From assembly GCA_022402465.1 (NCBI GenBank), contig JAKRSH010000014.1, positions 62,001 to 126,000 of the forward strand: a stretch of 64,000 bases of DNA. The letters run 5' to 3'. The translations under genes and the position numbers were made by a program. The notes beneath the pieces are model-generated. The model saw only the letters and a list, made by a program, of their open reading frames with translations. It was not told the DNA's origin and searched no databases. Below are positions 28,376 to 38,988 of this stretch, one piece after another; within the stretch, counting starts at the first letter, position 1, and each line of letters opens with the position of its first letter. Source of the stretch: Leptospiraceae bacterium. Its GTDB lineage: Bacteria > Spirochaetota > Leptospiria > Leptospirales > Leptospiraceae.

Positions 28376-30517
28376 CTAGTCTTCAATCACACTCATGGAA
28401 TATTCAGAGATAGCTTCTCTTCTTTTGTCAGCTAGATCTTTATGAAACCAAAGATCTTGGATATGCTTAGCGGATTTCTTTGACGAGACAGTCACTTTCG
28501 TCATACACTCGTTAACTGCGAATTTCATAGCAGCAAGTCCTGTCTCACCTAATCCCTTGTTACGCTTCTTTCTTGTGATTTCGCCGCCCTCTTTCTTGAG
28601 TCTGGCAATTAGTGCATCATAGTCACCATCATCAATACAGAAGATAGTTTCCTTCTTGCCATCCTTACCTTTGACATCAACCTCAAATAAGGGAGCACTA
28701 GAAATATGAATCAATCCAAGATCATAGAGCTCAGGCCAGTATTCATAGAAGAAAGATAGCATGAGAGAACGAATGGCATATCCATCAAAATCAGCATCTG
28801 TAATAATACTGATTTTTTCATAATTGAGTTGCTCTATGGATTTAACTTTTTCATCTAAGGGCAAGCCAAGGATAGCAACGATATTCTTCAATTCCTCATT
28901 CGCCATGGCCTTAGCTAGGGAAAGTCCCTTACAATTCATTGGCTTGCCTCTCAGAGGGAATAAACCATGTAATTTAGGGTCCCGAGCAGGTCTCAATCCC
29001 GCAATCGCTGAGTCTCCCTCTGCAACAAAGAGAACTCTTCCTCCATCGGATGGTTTTCCAGTGGGTTGAATGAGCTTAGGAATGTTATTTTTAGATGCCT
29101 TGCGAAGTCCTTTTTGTGCGTCTTCAAGCGCCTTCATTTGCGTTCGCTTTTCCATCTGCATCTTGATCTCATCGATAAGACCCGTTTTCTTTAGCATTTT
29201 ATCTAAATGTTTATCTACTGCATTTCTCATGTCTTCATTTAGATCATTAATTAGATACGATTTGTCCTGAGACTTAAATCTTGGGTTCAGGATTCTCAGA
29301 TTCACATACATATGAAAGCAATTTCTTACATCATTTCGAGTACATTGTGTCTTCAACTTTTTCTCAAGGGAAAGTATGGTAGCCTTCTTACGAACTTCAT
29401 CACAAATTCTATTCTCAAGATATTCAATAGCCGATCCACCTAGCGGTGCATAGATCGAGTTAACCCAGGTTAAAGTTTTATTTTGGCCAACAACGACAAA
29501 ATTCTCTAAATTAATTTGGGAAGCTGCAGCTTTGTCAGTATAATCCATCTTATAATAGATTTGATCCGATTGGGTGAAAATTTCATCCAAGCCTTTCTTG
29601 AATTTGAATTTTTCTTTAGCTTGTTTGGTATGGAATTGCACTTCTAGACCTGGATTGGTCATAGCTATATCTTGCAAATACTGTCTAAGTAGATCTGTAT
29701 TAAAGCTACTGTCCAAATTATTGAAATATTGTGGATCTAACTCGAATTCAACAGTTGTTCCGTGCTCTTCAGGTTTAGTCTTTTGAACCGTCTCAACTAA
29801 ATTCGACTTCTGCATTAAGGGTGTTAGTTTAGAAAGATGATCTGCTTTCAATAAATCACAGCCTTCCAATTTGCCATGCTCATCAAAGTATAGATAGATT
29901 TTTTCTATTTCTTCTTTAGAAAATTTAAAGGATCTGATTGTTTTCTTAATCTCTTCGGTCAGGGTGAACTGCTTCTTATACATCACACCTTTATTGATAG
30001 TCTTCACTCGGAAAAAATTAGAAACCATACGAACAAGAGAGATACCCACACCATTCTGCCCAGCTACATGGTCTTCTTTGACTTTATCATCAAAGTTCTC
30101 CCCATACATCAAATGAAGATAAACACCTTCTGCGTTAGCCGCTGGAATTCCTCTTCCATTATCCGTAATTGTAACCCTCTTACGATCTCCAGAAAGTGCT
30201 ACTATGAGTTTATTCATTCTGTCCTTTTCAGGCACACTTTTATCATTTTGATTTTTTCTATACTCATCCACCGCATTCATGCAAGCTTCATCTAGACATT
30301 TGATTTTAGCTGGGATATCTTCAATTTCTTCATGAAATATTTCGTAAATCCCTTCTTTGTTCTTTCGAAAAAAATGCTGTTGGAAGTTCGAAAGGGAATT
30401 CTGCCCCAACCACATTCCCGTTCTCATACGAACGTGTTCTACATTGGATAATTTCTTAAAATTTCTTTCGCTGCTATTGCCGGCGCTACCGCCAGGCTTC
30501 TTTACTTGGGATCCCAT
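28376..30517 (-). CDS. Type IIA DNA topoisomerase, B (ATPase/TOPRIM) subunit, T4 gp39-like
   Basis: GHKL ATPase ([29 protein letters not shown]) and TOPRIM ([32 protein letters not shown]...[22 protein letters not shown]). Confidence 0.88.
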   Translation of the reverse strand: MGSQVKKPGGSAGNSSERNFKKLSNVEHVRMRTGMWLGQNSLSNFQQHFFRKNKEGIYEIFHEEIEDIPAKIKCLDEACMNAVDEYRKNQNDKSVPEKDRMNKLIVALSGDRKRVTITDNGRGIPAANAEGVYLHLMYGENFDDKVKEDHVAGQNGVGISLVRMVSNFFRVKTINKGVMYKKQFTLTEEIKKTIRSFKFSKEEIEKIYLYFDEHGKLEGCDLLKADHLSKLTPLMQKSNLVETVQKTKPEEHGTTVEFELDPQYFNNLDSSFNTDLLRQYLQDIAMTNPGLEVQFHTKQAKEKFKFKKGLDEIFTQSDQIYYKMDYTDKAAASQINLENFVVVGQNKTLTWVNSIYAPLGGSAIEYLENRICDEVRKKATILSLEKKLKTQCTRNDVRNCFHMYVNLRILNPRFKSQDKSYLINDLNEDMRNAVDKHLDKMLKKTGLIDEIKMQMEKRTQMKALEDAQKGLRKASKNNIPKLIQPTGKPSDGGRVLFVAEGDSAIAGLRPARDPKLHGLFPLRGKPMNCKGLSLAKAMANEELKNIVAILGLPLDEKVKSIEQLNYEKISIITDADFDGYAIRSLMLSFFYEYWPELYDLGLIHISSAPLFEVDVKGKDGKKETIFCIDDGDYDALIARLKKEGGEITRKKRNKGLGETGLAAMKFAVNECMTKVTVSSKKSAKHIQDLWFHKDLADKRREAISEYSMSVIED

Positions 30518-31893
30518 TTGGTCTTAAGCTCCTCGAGTTCAACACTCATAAACTCGGTCAATTTTTTATCATCTTTGGTAAGAGTTATATATTCTGTATA
30601 TTTTGTCTTAGCTTCCACTATTGCTTCTTCGCATTTACGGACTTCATCTAGTGTCATTCTATAGACTGGAATTGTGCTCAGCCATTCGAAGTAGACAAAT
30701 TTTGCCTTCTGTAATTTCTCTTCAAACTCTTTCTTGGACTTGATTTCCGTTACTTTCTCATTCCACCTTTCTTTGATGAATCGAATGAGTTCTGAGTTGC
30801 GTTCAATTTTTTCTCTCTCTAGTTCAGCAAGACGTTTGAATCTTCGAATCAAATGTGTCTTACGGAAATCACAGAAACGTTTGATGATTTCTTCTGGTTG
30901 GTAGTTGCGAAGCTTACCTTCGTGTGTGATCACATTGTAGGCGAGAGTTTCATTATTTTCTTTAGAGAAAAGTTCTTTAATATCTTTTTCGGAAGGTTCT
31001 TCACCTTTCTTATAGATGAGTTCAATCTTGAAAGTTTGGCTGGAGTAATCGACATAATCCTTCAACCAATTGTCCTTTCGTTCAATGATATCATCAAGGT
31101 GAGTAACTACTTTTTCACGATTCCAATTCATAGGGGCATCGGTGAGATATAAGGTATCGCCTTCCCATGTGAAGGCAAACCCTGTTGTCATAATTTGGGA
31201 ACCGTTGTCGTTTACATAAAGACGAATTTCACCTTTGTAATCCTTGTACCAAGGTGTAATCTTTTTGGCTTTGCCAGTCTTCAAATAAGCAAGCTGAGAA
31301 TTTACAATATCAGAAAGTTTATGTCCAGGAATAAAGCATCGAAAGCCTGTTGCGATTCCTTGGATATTATTGAGAAGTACAACTGGAACCTTTCCCACGA
31401 AATGGATGGGCTCATCTTCGGTTTCATCGTAATTTTTCACATAATCAATATCTGGAAGAGATTCAAAGAAGCCTAAATCTTTTACGAAGTCAGATAGTTT
31501 AACCTCTGTATAACGAGGACTTGCAATCGCACTTGGGTCAAGCACATCCCCAAAAGTTCCCTCACCAGATACTAAAGGAATATTATTGGCAAAAGTAAAA
31601 TTCTGAGCCATTTGCGATAGCGCACCTTGTATGGATGCATCACCATGAGGGTGGTAACCCATTGCTAAACCAGCAACTTTTACAGTCTTGGTATAACGAT
31701 TTCTTGCATCGGAGTTCCACATCGCCCAGAGAATTCTTCTCTGAACTGGCTTCAATCCATCAATTTCGTGAGGAATTGCGCGTGAATCGCACACATAACG
31801 AGAGTATTTTCTCTGGTCGTCGTTGACTTGGTCTTCAAATGGGATGCTTGGAAAATTTTGCTTAGCTGTTGTGCTAGAATTTTTGTTCTTCAT
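30502..31893 (-). CDS. Type IIA DNA topoisomerase, A (cleavage) subunit, short T4 gp52-like form
   Basis: [67 protein letters not shown] (active-site Tyr). Only 463 aa, so no room for a GyrA/ParC C-terminal pinwheel. Confidence 0.88.
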   Translation of the reverse strand: MKNKNSSTTAKQNFPSIPFEDQVNDDQRKYSRYVCDSRAIPHEIDGLKPVQRRILWAMWNSDARNRYTKTVKVAGLAMGYHPHGDASIQGALSQMAQNFTFANNIPLVSGEGTFGDVLDPSAIASPRYTEVKLSDFVKDLGFFESLPDIDYVKNYDETEDEPIHFVGKVPVVLLNNIQGIATGFRCFIPGHKLSDIVNSQLAYLKTGKAKKITPWYKDYKGEIRLYVNDNGSQIMTTGFAFTWEGDTLYLTDAPMNWNREKVVTHLDDIIERKDNWLKDYVDYSSQTFKIELIYKKGEEPSEKDIKELFSKENNETLAYNVITHEGKLRNYQPEEIIKRFCDFRKTHLIRRFKRLAELEREKIERNSELIRFIKERWNEKVTEIKSKKEFEEKLQKAKFVYFEWLSTIPVYRMTLDEVRKCEEAIVEAKTKYTEYITLTKDDKKLTEFMSVELEELKTKWDPK

Positions 31894-31987
31894 GACCTTG
31901 GGGTCAGAAAAGAACAGCGAAATTGCTTGTCAATGATTTTTCGCTAGCAAGATTGGAATGCCCTTGTAGACTACACCCAAGAAAGCA

Positions 31988-32758
31988 ATGAAAACCTCAA
32001 TTAAAACGCTGTTTCTAGCGATTTTCACTTTTTTTATAAACTGTGCCACAAGCCATGTGAATCTACCTAGTTATTGGGTAGATCCCGAAGCAATGACAGG
32101 AATCTATGCAAGCATTCCTGTTGATGAATTCAACACTCAACTCTTCGATTCATCGTCTAAGTTTCGTTTGTTTTTGAATGTTAGAATACTGCCAAATGAC
32201 TCCAAAATTGAGAGAACGGAAGTCTGGATTAGCAGTCAAAATGATGAATTTCTACAAAACCAAAAGCGACTATTCCCCAAAGCGGATGCCCTTAAATATA
32301 AAATTGAGACTAGAACCTTTGCAGGTCAACTTGTAGATACACCAGGACCAACTGGATTTGTTGTAAATTACACTCACTTGAAATTCAAATCAGGTTTTGG
32401 AGATACCTTATCATCTGCCTATGCAAATTATTCTGCAACAAACTTTGAGAAGAATGATATTTCCCGATTTGAGAAATGGGAAACTATAACAGATGGAATT
32501 TGGCTTGCGGAAGAAAAGGAAGAATCTGGGGACAAATCTTATTTCTGGAATCATAAACCAGGGAGTTTTGATTTTTTGTATCGTTATACAAATTTTAAAT
32601 CAGGAACAAGCTCAACAGCTTCTATCAATTATGATTACGATCTGAATAGACTTGAGAAACTAAAGATTGATAAAAATCCCGATCCTAGCAATCTAGTCTT
32701 TGAAGAGAAAGATAAGAAAATTTATTTCAATTCAGGAAAGATAACTCTTCAACCTTAA
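31988..32758 (+). CDS. Hypothetical lipoprotein
   Basis: Leader with lipobox-like FINC; no recognised domain. Confidence 0.7.
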   Translation: MKTSIKTLFLAIFTFFINCATSHVNLPSYWVDPEAMTGIYASIPVDEFNTQLFDSSSKFRLFLNVRILPNDSKIERTEVWISSQNDEFLQNQKRLFPKADALKYKIETRTFAGQLVDTPGPTGFVVNYTHLKFKSGFGDTLSSAYANYSATNFEKNDISRFEKWETITDGIWLAEEKEESGDKSYFWNHKPGSFDFLYRYTNFKSGTSSTASINYDYDLNRLEKLKIDKNPDPSNLVFEEKDKKIYFNSGKITLQP

Positions 32759-32764
32759 AATAAC

Positions 32765-34297
32765 ATGCAAGTAAGAACAAGATTCGCCCCATCTCCTACC
32801 GGTTTCCTCCACGTTGGTGGAGCAAGAACAGCACTATTTAACTACCTTTATGCGAAAGCTAAAGGTGGAGAATTTATTCTTCGTGTAGAAGATACAGATA
32901 GAGAAAGATCCACAGAAGATTCTTTCAAGATTATTCTAGAATCCATGAAATGGTTGGGTATGAATTGGGATGAAGGTCCAGGTGTGGGAGGATCTTATGG
33001 CCCCTACATTCAGTCGGAACGTTTAGACATTTATAAAAAATTCACTGACCAACTTCTTGCTGAGAACAAAGCCTATCGATGTTTTTGTACTCCCGAAGAA
33101 TTGGAAGCTAAGAAGAAGCAATCGGAGGCTATGGGCATTGCTTATATCTACGATGGACTTCATTCTAACTTAACAGAATCTGAGATCCAAGAGAAGCTAG
33201 ATGCAAAAGTTCCCTATACAATTCGATTTCGTACTCCTCACAAAGAACTCATAGTAGAAGATGAAATCCAAGGCAAGGTGAAATTCGACACCAAGCTAAT
33301 GGGCGATTTCATTATCGTAAAATCTGATGGTTATCCTTCTTACAATTATGCTGTTGTAATTGATGACTTCCTCATGAAGATCACTCATGTCATTCGAGGA
33401 GTGGGGCATTTATCCAATACACCTCGTCAGGTTGTAATTGGAGAGGCATTTGGTTTTCCCATTCCTGTCTGGGCTCATGTATCCGAGATTGTTGGTTCCG
33501 ATGGAAAAAAATTATCCAAACGAGCAGGAGCAACCTCTATTCTTGCCTTCAAAGATCTTGGATACCAATCCGAGACTATGGTGAACTATATGGCTCTTCT
33601 TGGCTGGACCCCCGCAGATGGAAAGGAGTACGCCCCAGGTGAATTGGATAAAATTTTTGATATAGCCAGATGTTCTAAGTCCCCTGCCATGTTCGACGTA
33701 TTCAAAAAGTTAAAACCAGAAGAAAAGGAATCCGTTGATTTCGTGAAATTATCAACCAATGAACTTGCAGAATACTTAAATCCTAAATCCAAATTGAATT
33801 GGCTCTCTAATAAATACATTCGGGACGCGGACATAGGTACCTTAGTGCAAGAGTTGATGCCCTTCGTGCAAGACAATCCCAAGATTCCAAGTGCAGTCAA
33901 AGATCCAAATAATGAAACCCTAAGATCTATTTTAGATTCAGTTCGAGTGTATTTGGATCGTTTGTCACAGGCACCAGCTTATATTGAAGAATTTTTCCAA
34001 GAGAAACTAGAATTTGAGAACGAAGAAGCAAGACTTATGGTAAAAGATGGCAACGCAGCTAAGGTAATAGAGACTTTCAAAGCTGTGTTAAGGGAAACAA
34101 AGGCAAAATCTTCCGATGAATTCAAAGATGCTATGACCAAGACAGGTGAGTTGACAGGGGAAAAAGGGAAAAATCTCTTTATGCCTATTCGTTCTGCCAC
34201 AACAGGAAAGTTACATGGTCTTGAATTGCCAATACTCTTTGAACTGCTAGGGCAAGACAAGATTTTGAAACGAATTGATACTTTAGTTCAGAATTGA
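32765..34297 (+). CDS. gltX: Glutamate--tRNA ligase
   Basis: [58 protein letters not shown]. Confidence 0.97.
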   Translation: MQVRTRFAPSPTGFLHVGGARTALFNYLYAKAKGGEFILRVEDTDRERSTEDSFKIILESMKWLGMNWDEGPGVGGSYGPYIQSERLDIYKKFTDQLLAENKAYRCFCTPEELEAKKKQSEAMGIAYIYDGLHSNLTESEIQEKLDAKVPYTIRFRTPHKELIVEDEIQGKVKFDTKLMGDFIIVKSDGYPSYNYAVVIDDFLMKITHVIRGVGHLSNTPRQVVIGEAFGFPIPVWAHVSEIVGSDGKKLSKRAGATSILAFKDLGYQSETMVNYMALLGWTPADGKEYAPGELDKIFDIARCSKSPAMFDVFKKLKPEEKESVDFVKLSTNELAEYLNPKSKLNWLSNKYIRDADIGTLVQELMPFVQDNPKIPSAVKDPNNETLRSILDSVRVYLDRLSQAPAYIEEFFQEKLEFENEEARLMVKDGNAAKVIETFKAVLRETKAKSSDEFKDAMTKTGELTGEKGKNLFMPIRSATTGKLHGLELPILFELLGQDKILKRIDTLVQN

Positions 34298-34314
34298 AAA
34301 ATTCTGAACTTTTT
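34285..34314 (+). terminator. Intrinsic terminator overlapping the gltX stop codon
   Basis: Perfect 11-bp stem AGTTCAGAATT / AATTCTGAACT with GAAA tetraloop, followed by TTTT; the TGA stop spans the stem-loop junction. Confidence 0.75.
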
Positions 34315-34442
34315 ACAAAGGTTAAATTGATTTGTTGATTGCCTTATTTGATCATTAAAATTTTTATAAACTAGCAGAATAAATATTTACCAAGAAGTCT
34401 TTTTATCAAATTTGTTATAAAATATTTTAATGAGAACAAATC

Positions 34443-35600
34443 ATGAGCTCCATTCATTTTCAAGAAAGAAATAAAAGAGAAGTTGATCTTATTAAGAATA
34501 AACAACAAATCTTTCATATTATCAATAAGTATCTACTGAGGAAGACTCTCACTTTAAAGCAGTCTCCATTCTCTTCTAAATTTTTAATTGAAAATGCAAC
34601 AGAATCAGACGGAACCATACTTTTAAAATCATCAGATCCCAATGAATACTTTGTAGACCAAGAATTGAGTTTTTTTATCATACTCACTAAATTGATCCAC
34701 ATTGAATGTTCCATAGTCGAAGTGATCAATAGTTTTGAGATTCGATTAAAAATTCTATGGATTTCGATAGCAAAGGCAAATCGAGTTGATGATAGGATAC
34801 CATGTAAGCCAGATATTGCAATAGTATCCAAGGTTATAGCATCCAAGACCTTTCTCGATTCCAATCTCTTCCAAATTCCAACTTTAGTAAAAGTAGCATT
34901 TGATGATATAGGATCCAAATTATCTAAAGAAAATTTTGACCATGTTAAGATAAATATTTTCGATCCAAAATTGGATCGCAAGTTCTCAATCGTAAAGAAA
35001 ACAAGAAAGTTCCTTTTTATTGAAGACACCAATCTCGAATCCAGCTATTCATCGACAATTGATGATAGTTTAAATTACATAGAAGACATAGATGATGAAA
35101 CTAAGACTGTGATATTGGAATATCAAAAATTCAAAATACTTTCTGAACTCATAGTTCCTATTTTGTATGAAGATGTTTTTCAAGAATCCTTCCCAATTGG
35201 ATTTATACATATTCAAAGTAAAACCAGAAAATTAACTCAAGAAGATATCACAAGAGTTAAAGAAGCCGCCAAACAATGTGTTGCTCGAATCAAGGAATCA
35301 AATATTCTTGAAACTAAAGAAAAATTTCCTATTGTGAATTTGAGTAAGAACGGAGCTTGTATTTTAATCCATGACGAAATTCTAGCTAAATCTATTCCTA
35401 GATTAAAGAATTTTATATTTGATATTTATTTTAAATCCCAAGCACCTTTTACAGTAAATGGCAAGATAACTTGGATAGGAAGTATCTCGGACTCATCTAT
35501 CCAAGTTGGCGTTAGTTTAGATGCTCAATCAGATAATTCTGGTGAAAGAAGTCGCTTTCAGAAAAATATTGACTTACTTTCCCAGAATAAGCTTGTCTAA
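34443..35600 (+). CDS. DUF1577-like protein with split YcgR/PilZ-like motifs
   Basis: Paralog of 37059..38222 (shared [IV]PTLVKVAFD and KKTRKF/KRTRKIFFI); ANRVDDR (RxxxR) and NLSKNG (NxSxxG) are far apart. Confidence 0.65.
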   Translation: MSSIHFQERNKREVDLIKNKQQIFHIINKYLLRKTLTLKQSPFSSKFLIENATESDGTILLKSSDPNEYFVDQELSFFIILTKLIHIECSIVEVINSFEIRLKILWISIAKANRVDDRIPCKPDIAIVSKVIASKTFLDSNLFQIPTLVKVAFDDIGSKLSKENFDHVKINIFDPKLDRKFSIVKKTRKFLFIEDTNLESSYSSTIDDSLNYIEDIDDETKTVILEYQKFKILSELIVPILYEDVFQESFPIGFIHIQSKTRKLTQEDITRVKEAAKQCVARIKESNILETKEKFPIVNLSKNGACILIHDEILAKSIPRLKNFIFDIYFKSQAPFTVNGKITWIGSISDSSIQVGVSLDAQSDNSGERSRFQKNIDLLSQNKLV

Positions 35601-35613
35601 TTAAGTATAAGCT

Positions 35614-36486
35614 ATGAAAATAATTCATTCCCACCTAAAAGACTTAGGTGATAATTTTCACGTAAGAAGAGCCTTACCATCTTTAGAAGCTCGTCATGCG
35701 GGACCCTTTGTTTTTTTGGATCATTTTGGCCCAGTGGAAATGAAAACTGGCGAAGAACTTACTGTACGCCCACATCCTCATATTGGTCTTGCTACACTAA
35801 CCTATCTCTATGAAGGGGCTATCTTACACAGAGATAGTTTAGGAACAGAACAAATGATTCTTCCTGAAGAAACCAATTGGATGACTTCTGGAAATGGTAT
35901 AGTACACAGTGAACGTTCTAGAAAGGATTATGGACAAGTTCGTATTGAAGGTATCCAAGCTTGGGTTGCCTTACCACGAGAATTTGAGGATTGTGAGCCT
36001 GAATTTTTTCATTATGAAAAGAGCCAAATTCCTGAATTGATAACCGATACTTTTGAGATTCGATTGATCGCAGGTGAATTCTTAGGTTTAAAATCACCAG
36101 TAAAGATTTATTCCTCTCTATTTTATGCTGACTTTAAAGCAACTAAGGCATCATCGATAGCTTGGGATAGTTTGCAAAGCTCCGAATTGGGCTTGTATAT
36201 ATCCAAGGGAAGTATAGAGCTTAAAGACCAAGAATCAAATGAATCCACTGTCCTTAAGATGGGGGATCTAGCATTTTTTCCACCAGGAGAGAAAATAGAA
36301 TTCCAGCACTCACCTTATGCCAGGTTAGTTGTGCTTGGAGGTATGGCACACCCGGAGAAACGAATTCTCTATTGGAATTTTGTTTCATCTAGCCAAGAAA
36401 AGATTGATGAAGCGAAAATTCGTTGGAATGAAGACAGATTTCCCAAAGTACCAAATGAAACAGATAGAATTCCTTTACCAAAATAG
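35614..36486 (+). CDS. Pirin family protein
   Basis: HVRRALPSLEARHAGPFVFLDHFGPVEM...VRPHPHIGLATLTYLYEGAILHRDSLGTEQMILPEETNWMTSGNGIVHSER. Confidence 0.93.
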   Translation: MKIIHSHLKDLGDNFHVRRALPSLEARHAGPFVFLDHFGPVEMKTGEELTVRPHPHIGLATLTYLYEGAILHRDSLGTEQMILPEETNWMTSGNGIVHSERSRKDYGQVRIEGIQAWVALPREFEDCEPEFFHYEKSQIPELITDTFEIRLIAGEFLGLKSPVKIYSSLFYADFKATKASSIAWDSLQSSELGLYISKGSIELKDQESNESTVLKMGDLAFFPPGEKIEFQHSPYARLVVLGGMAHPEKRILYWNFVSSSQEKIDEAKIRWNEDRFPKVPNETDRIPLPK

Positions 36487-36509
36487 AATAGTAGCACAAG
36501 GAGCTTGCG

Positions 36510-36965
36510 ATGTCAGAACATAAGATTCAATTAAATTGGAATAAAAATAATTCAATATTTGAATATGATAAATATGATAGAACTCATAATATTCAATTTA
36601 ACGGTGGGCAAGCTATCACAAGCTCCGCAACTAAGGAATTTTTAGGGAATGATAGCCATGCAAATCCAGAAGAATTAATGGCAGCCTCGCTTGCTTCATG
36701 CCATATGCTGACTTTTTTAGCCATAGCAGCCAAAAAGAAGCTTCAAGTTGAGAATTATGAGGACAATCCGACCGCAGTTCTAGACAAGGGTGCATCCGGT
36801 AGACTAGAAATAACTAAAATTATCCTAAGACCCAAAGTACAATTTGAAACAGGCACAAGTATGGATATTGAGACTCTAAACAAACTTCATGAATCTGCTC
36901 ATAGAAATTGTTTCATTGGCAACTCAATCTCATCTGACGTAACAATTGAACCGATCTTAGCATAA
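36510..36965 (+). CDS. OsmC family protein
   Basis: NPEELMAASLASCHMLTFLAIAAKKKLQVENYED...HESAHRNCFIGNSISSDVTI, with the two conserved Cys. Confidence 0.92.
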   Translation: MSEHKIQLNWNKNNSIFEYDKYDRTHNIQFNGGQAITSSATKEFLGNDSHANPEELMAASLASCHMLTFLAIAAKKKLQVENYEDNPTAVLDKGASGRLEITKIILRPKVQFETGTSMDIETLNKLHESAHRNCFIGNSISSDVTIEPILA

Positions 36966-37058
36966 AATTAAATTTCATAAGACATAACACTTTGAACTTA
37001 AATCAATAATTTATTTCAATAAGAAATTTTTTCTTTACTTTGAATTATTGAATTTATA

Positions 37059-38222
37059 ATGATCTTCGTGGTAATGGAATTTAAACCTCACGAAGACAGA
37101 ATCCTTGACACTGTCAAAGAATCGGCACAGAAATATCATGTACTTTCTAAGTATCTTTTACAAAAGGAATTAACTCTCCGAGTCTTTCCTTTCAATCAGA
37201 AATTTACGATTCTCAAAATCAAAGAAGATGGAACTCAAATTGCCGTACGAAATGATTCAGGGATAATACTTGAGCAAGGAGCGAAAATAACACTTTTTTC
37301 TATCCTTGCAAAATACATCGAATTAGACTGTACAGTTCTTAAAGTTCAAGATGAGAATAAACTCATCCTAAATGTAGAAAAACTAGGAATCTCTAAAAAA
37401 AACAGAGAAAGTGACAGAGTTTCTTGTAAAGGGAATGTTTATATTAATAATATCGTGACTGTCAAGACTGTTATTGATGCCAACATGTTTCAAGTTCCAA
37501 CTTTAGTAAAAGTTGCCTTCGATGAGTTCAGATCCAAACTAGATCCGAAAAGATTCGAATATTCCAAAATAGATATTTTTAAATCTGACCTTCTTAGAAA
37601 GTTTATGCTTGTTAAACGAACAAGAAAAATTTTCTTTATTTCCGAAACACAAAATAATGAATCATATACACCTGGAAGTCCTGAATATTTGAAATTCGGA
37701 CAAGAAATTGATGATGATATTGAAATCGAGAAGAAGCGATATAGAGATGACAGAATAGTGTCGGAATGTATACTTCCAGTCTTATATGGAAGCAAGGAAG
37801 ATGACCTTCTTCCAATTGGTTATATCCACATCCAGAATAGGGAAAGTCATTTAAACGAAGATGATATTGAATATCTCAAGAAGTTAAGCAAGGAAATGGT
37901 ATTAAGAATTTTAGAATCGAATTCTATGCAAGTTGCCGGCAAATTTCCAGTAATTGATATTTCAGCAACAGGGCTTCAAGTAAAAATTGATGAGCCAAAT
38001 TTAATACAAATTTTGCCTAAACAGAAATTCTTTATCTTTGATATCGTATTTAAACTACAAACTCCATTCACAGTGATTGGTAAAATACGGTGGGTAGCCC
38101 ATAAAAAAGACGAAGATAGCATACTTTTAGGTTTAGAGTTGGAAGGAAAATCGGATCTACCTGGTGAAAGAGCCAATTTCTTGAAAAACATTGAAAATTT
38201 AAGAATGAATCTAGAAGTTTAA
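37059..38222 (+). CDS. DUF1577-like protein with split YcgR/PilZ-like motifs (paralog of 34443..35600)
   Basis: KNRESDRVSC (RxxxR) and DISATG (DxSxxG); C-terminal FDIVFKLQTPFTVIGKIRWVAHKKDEDSILLGLELEG is PilZ-like. Confidence 0.65.
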   Translation: MIFVVMEFKPHEDRILDTVKESAQKYHVLSKYLLQKELTLRVFPFNQKFTILKIKEDGTQIAVRNDSGIILEQGAKITLFSILAKYIELDCTVLKVQDENKLILNVEKLGISKKNRESDRVSCKGNVYINNIVTVKTVIDANMFQVPTLVKVAFDEFRSKLDPKRFEYSKIDIFKSDLLRKFMLVKRTRKIFFISETQNNESYTPGSPEYLKFGQEIDDDIEIEKKRYRDDRIVSECILPVLYGSKEDDLLPIGYIHIQNRESHLNEDDIEYLKKLSKEMVLRILESNSMQVAGKFPVIDISATGLQVKIDEPNLIQILPKQKFFIFDIVFKLQTPFTVIGKIRWVAHKKDEDSILLGLELEGKSDLPGERANFLKNIENLRMNLEV

Positions 38223-38353
38223 ATCTATTTTTCCATAGAGACATAATCATGTTTTTTTAAGTGAAAACTACTTTTAGATAAAAAAAAATAAAATAGTAAA
38301 AACCAGCTTGATAATCTTGAAAATATCCATCACATAAGTAATATACAGGCCTA

Positions 38354-38944
38354 TTGAATACTATGGACGGTACTACTCCTACTCCCTTGCTTCTGGAACC
38401 TACTCCTGGTTCTTATGCTATGTTTATTCCTCCGGACATGTCCTGTATAAAAGTCTTTCGAAAGGCCTTGAAAGAATCTTTAAAAAAAAATCTTTTCTCA
38501 GATGATGATATCCTTCAAATTGAATTAGCTTCAGACGAAGCTCTAACAAATTCTATTTCTGCGAATGTTGTAAACCATTCAGAAGAAACAATAATTTGTC
38601 GATGGATGATCAGCGATTTAAAAATTACCTTGTACATTTTGGACTATGGCTCTGGATTCAGATCAAATCCCAAGCTTGAATCTCATGAACCGAGTAGCAT
38701 GGAAGGTTATTTGGAAAATATTAAAAGATACCAATCTGACAAACCAGGTTTTCTTCCATTCAAAGGAGTACGAGTAGGCCATAAGAATGTTGGAAAGGGT
38801 TTAAAAATTATCCATTCATTTATGGACTCTGTTAAAATCATGTTCCATGTTGACGGAGAAGTATTTGAAGAAGTAGATGAGTCACGTATAACAGGATCTA
38901 TAATGGAGCTTGAATACGATGGCAAGAAAAGATCTTCTATCTGA
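38354..38944 (+). CDS. ATP-binding protein, RsbW/anti-sigma-like HATPase
   Basis: LFSDDDILQIELASDEALTNSISANVVNHSEETI (N-box-like), LDYGSGF, GKGLKIIHSFMDSV. Confidence 0.75.
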   Translation: MNTMDGTTPTPLLLEPTPGSYAMFIPPDMSCIKVFRKALKESLKKNLFSDDDILQIELASDEALTNSISANVVNHSEETIICRWMISDLKITLYILDYGSGFRSNPKLESHEPSSMEGYLENIKRYQSDKPGFLPFKGVRVGHKNVGKGLKIIHSFMDSVKIMFHVDGEVFEEVDESRITGSIMELEYDGKKRSSI

Positions 38945-38988
38945 GCTTTTTTTCTTTCTCAATAATTGAATGCTTTAAGAATGTAACT

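Noticed and set aside
28824-31826. Multiple plus-strand ORFs (28824, 29070, 29574, 30068, 30853, 31195, 31635)
   Set aside because: All antisense to the well-supported topoisomerase genes, with compositionally odd translations.
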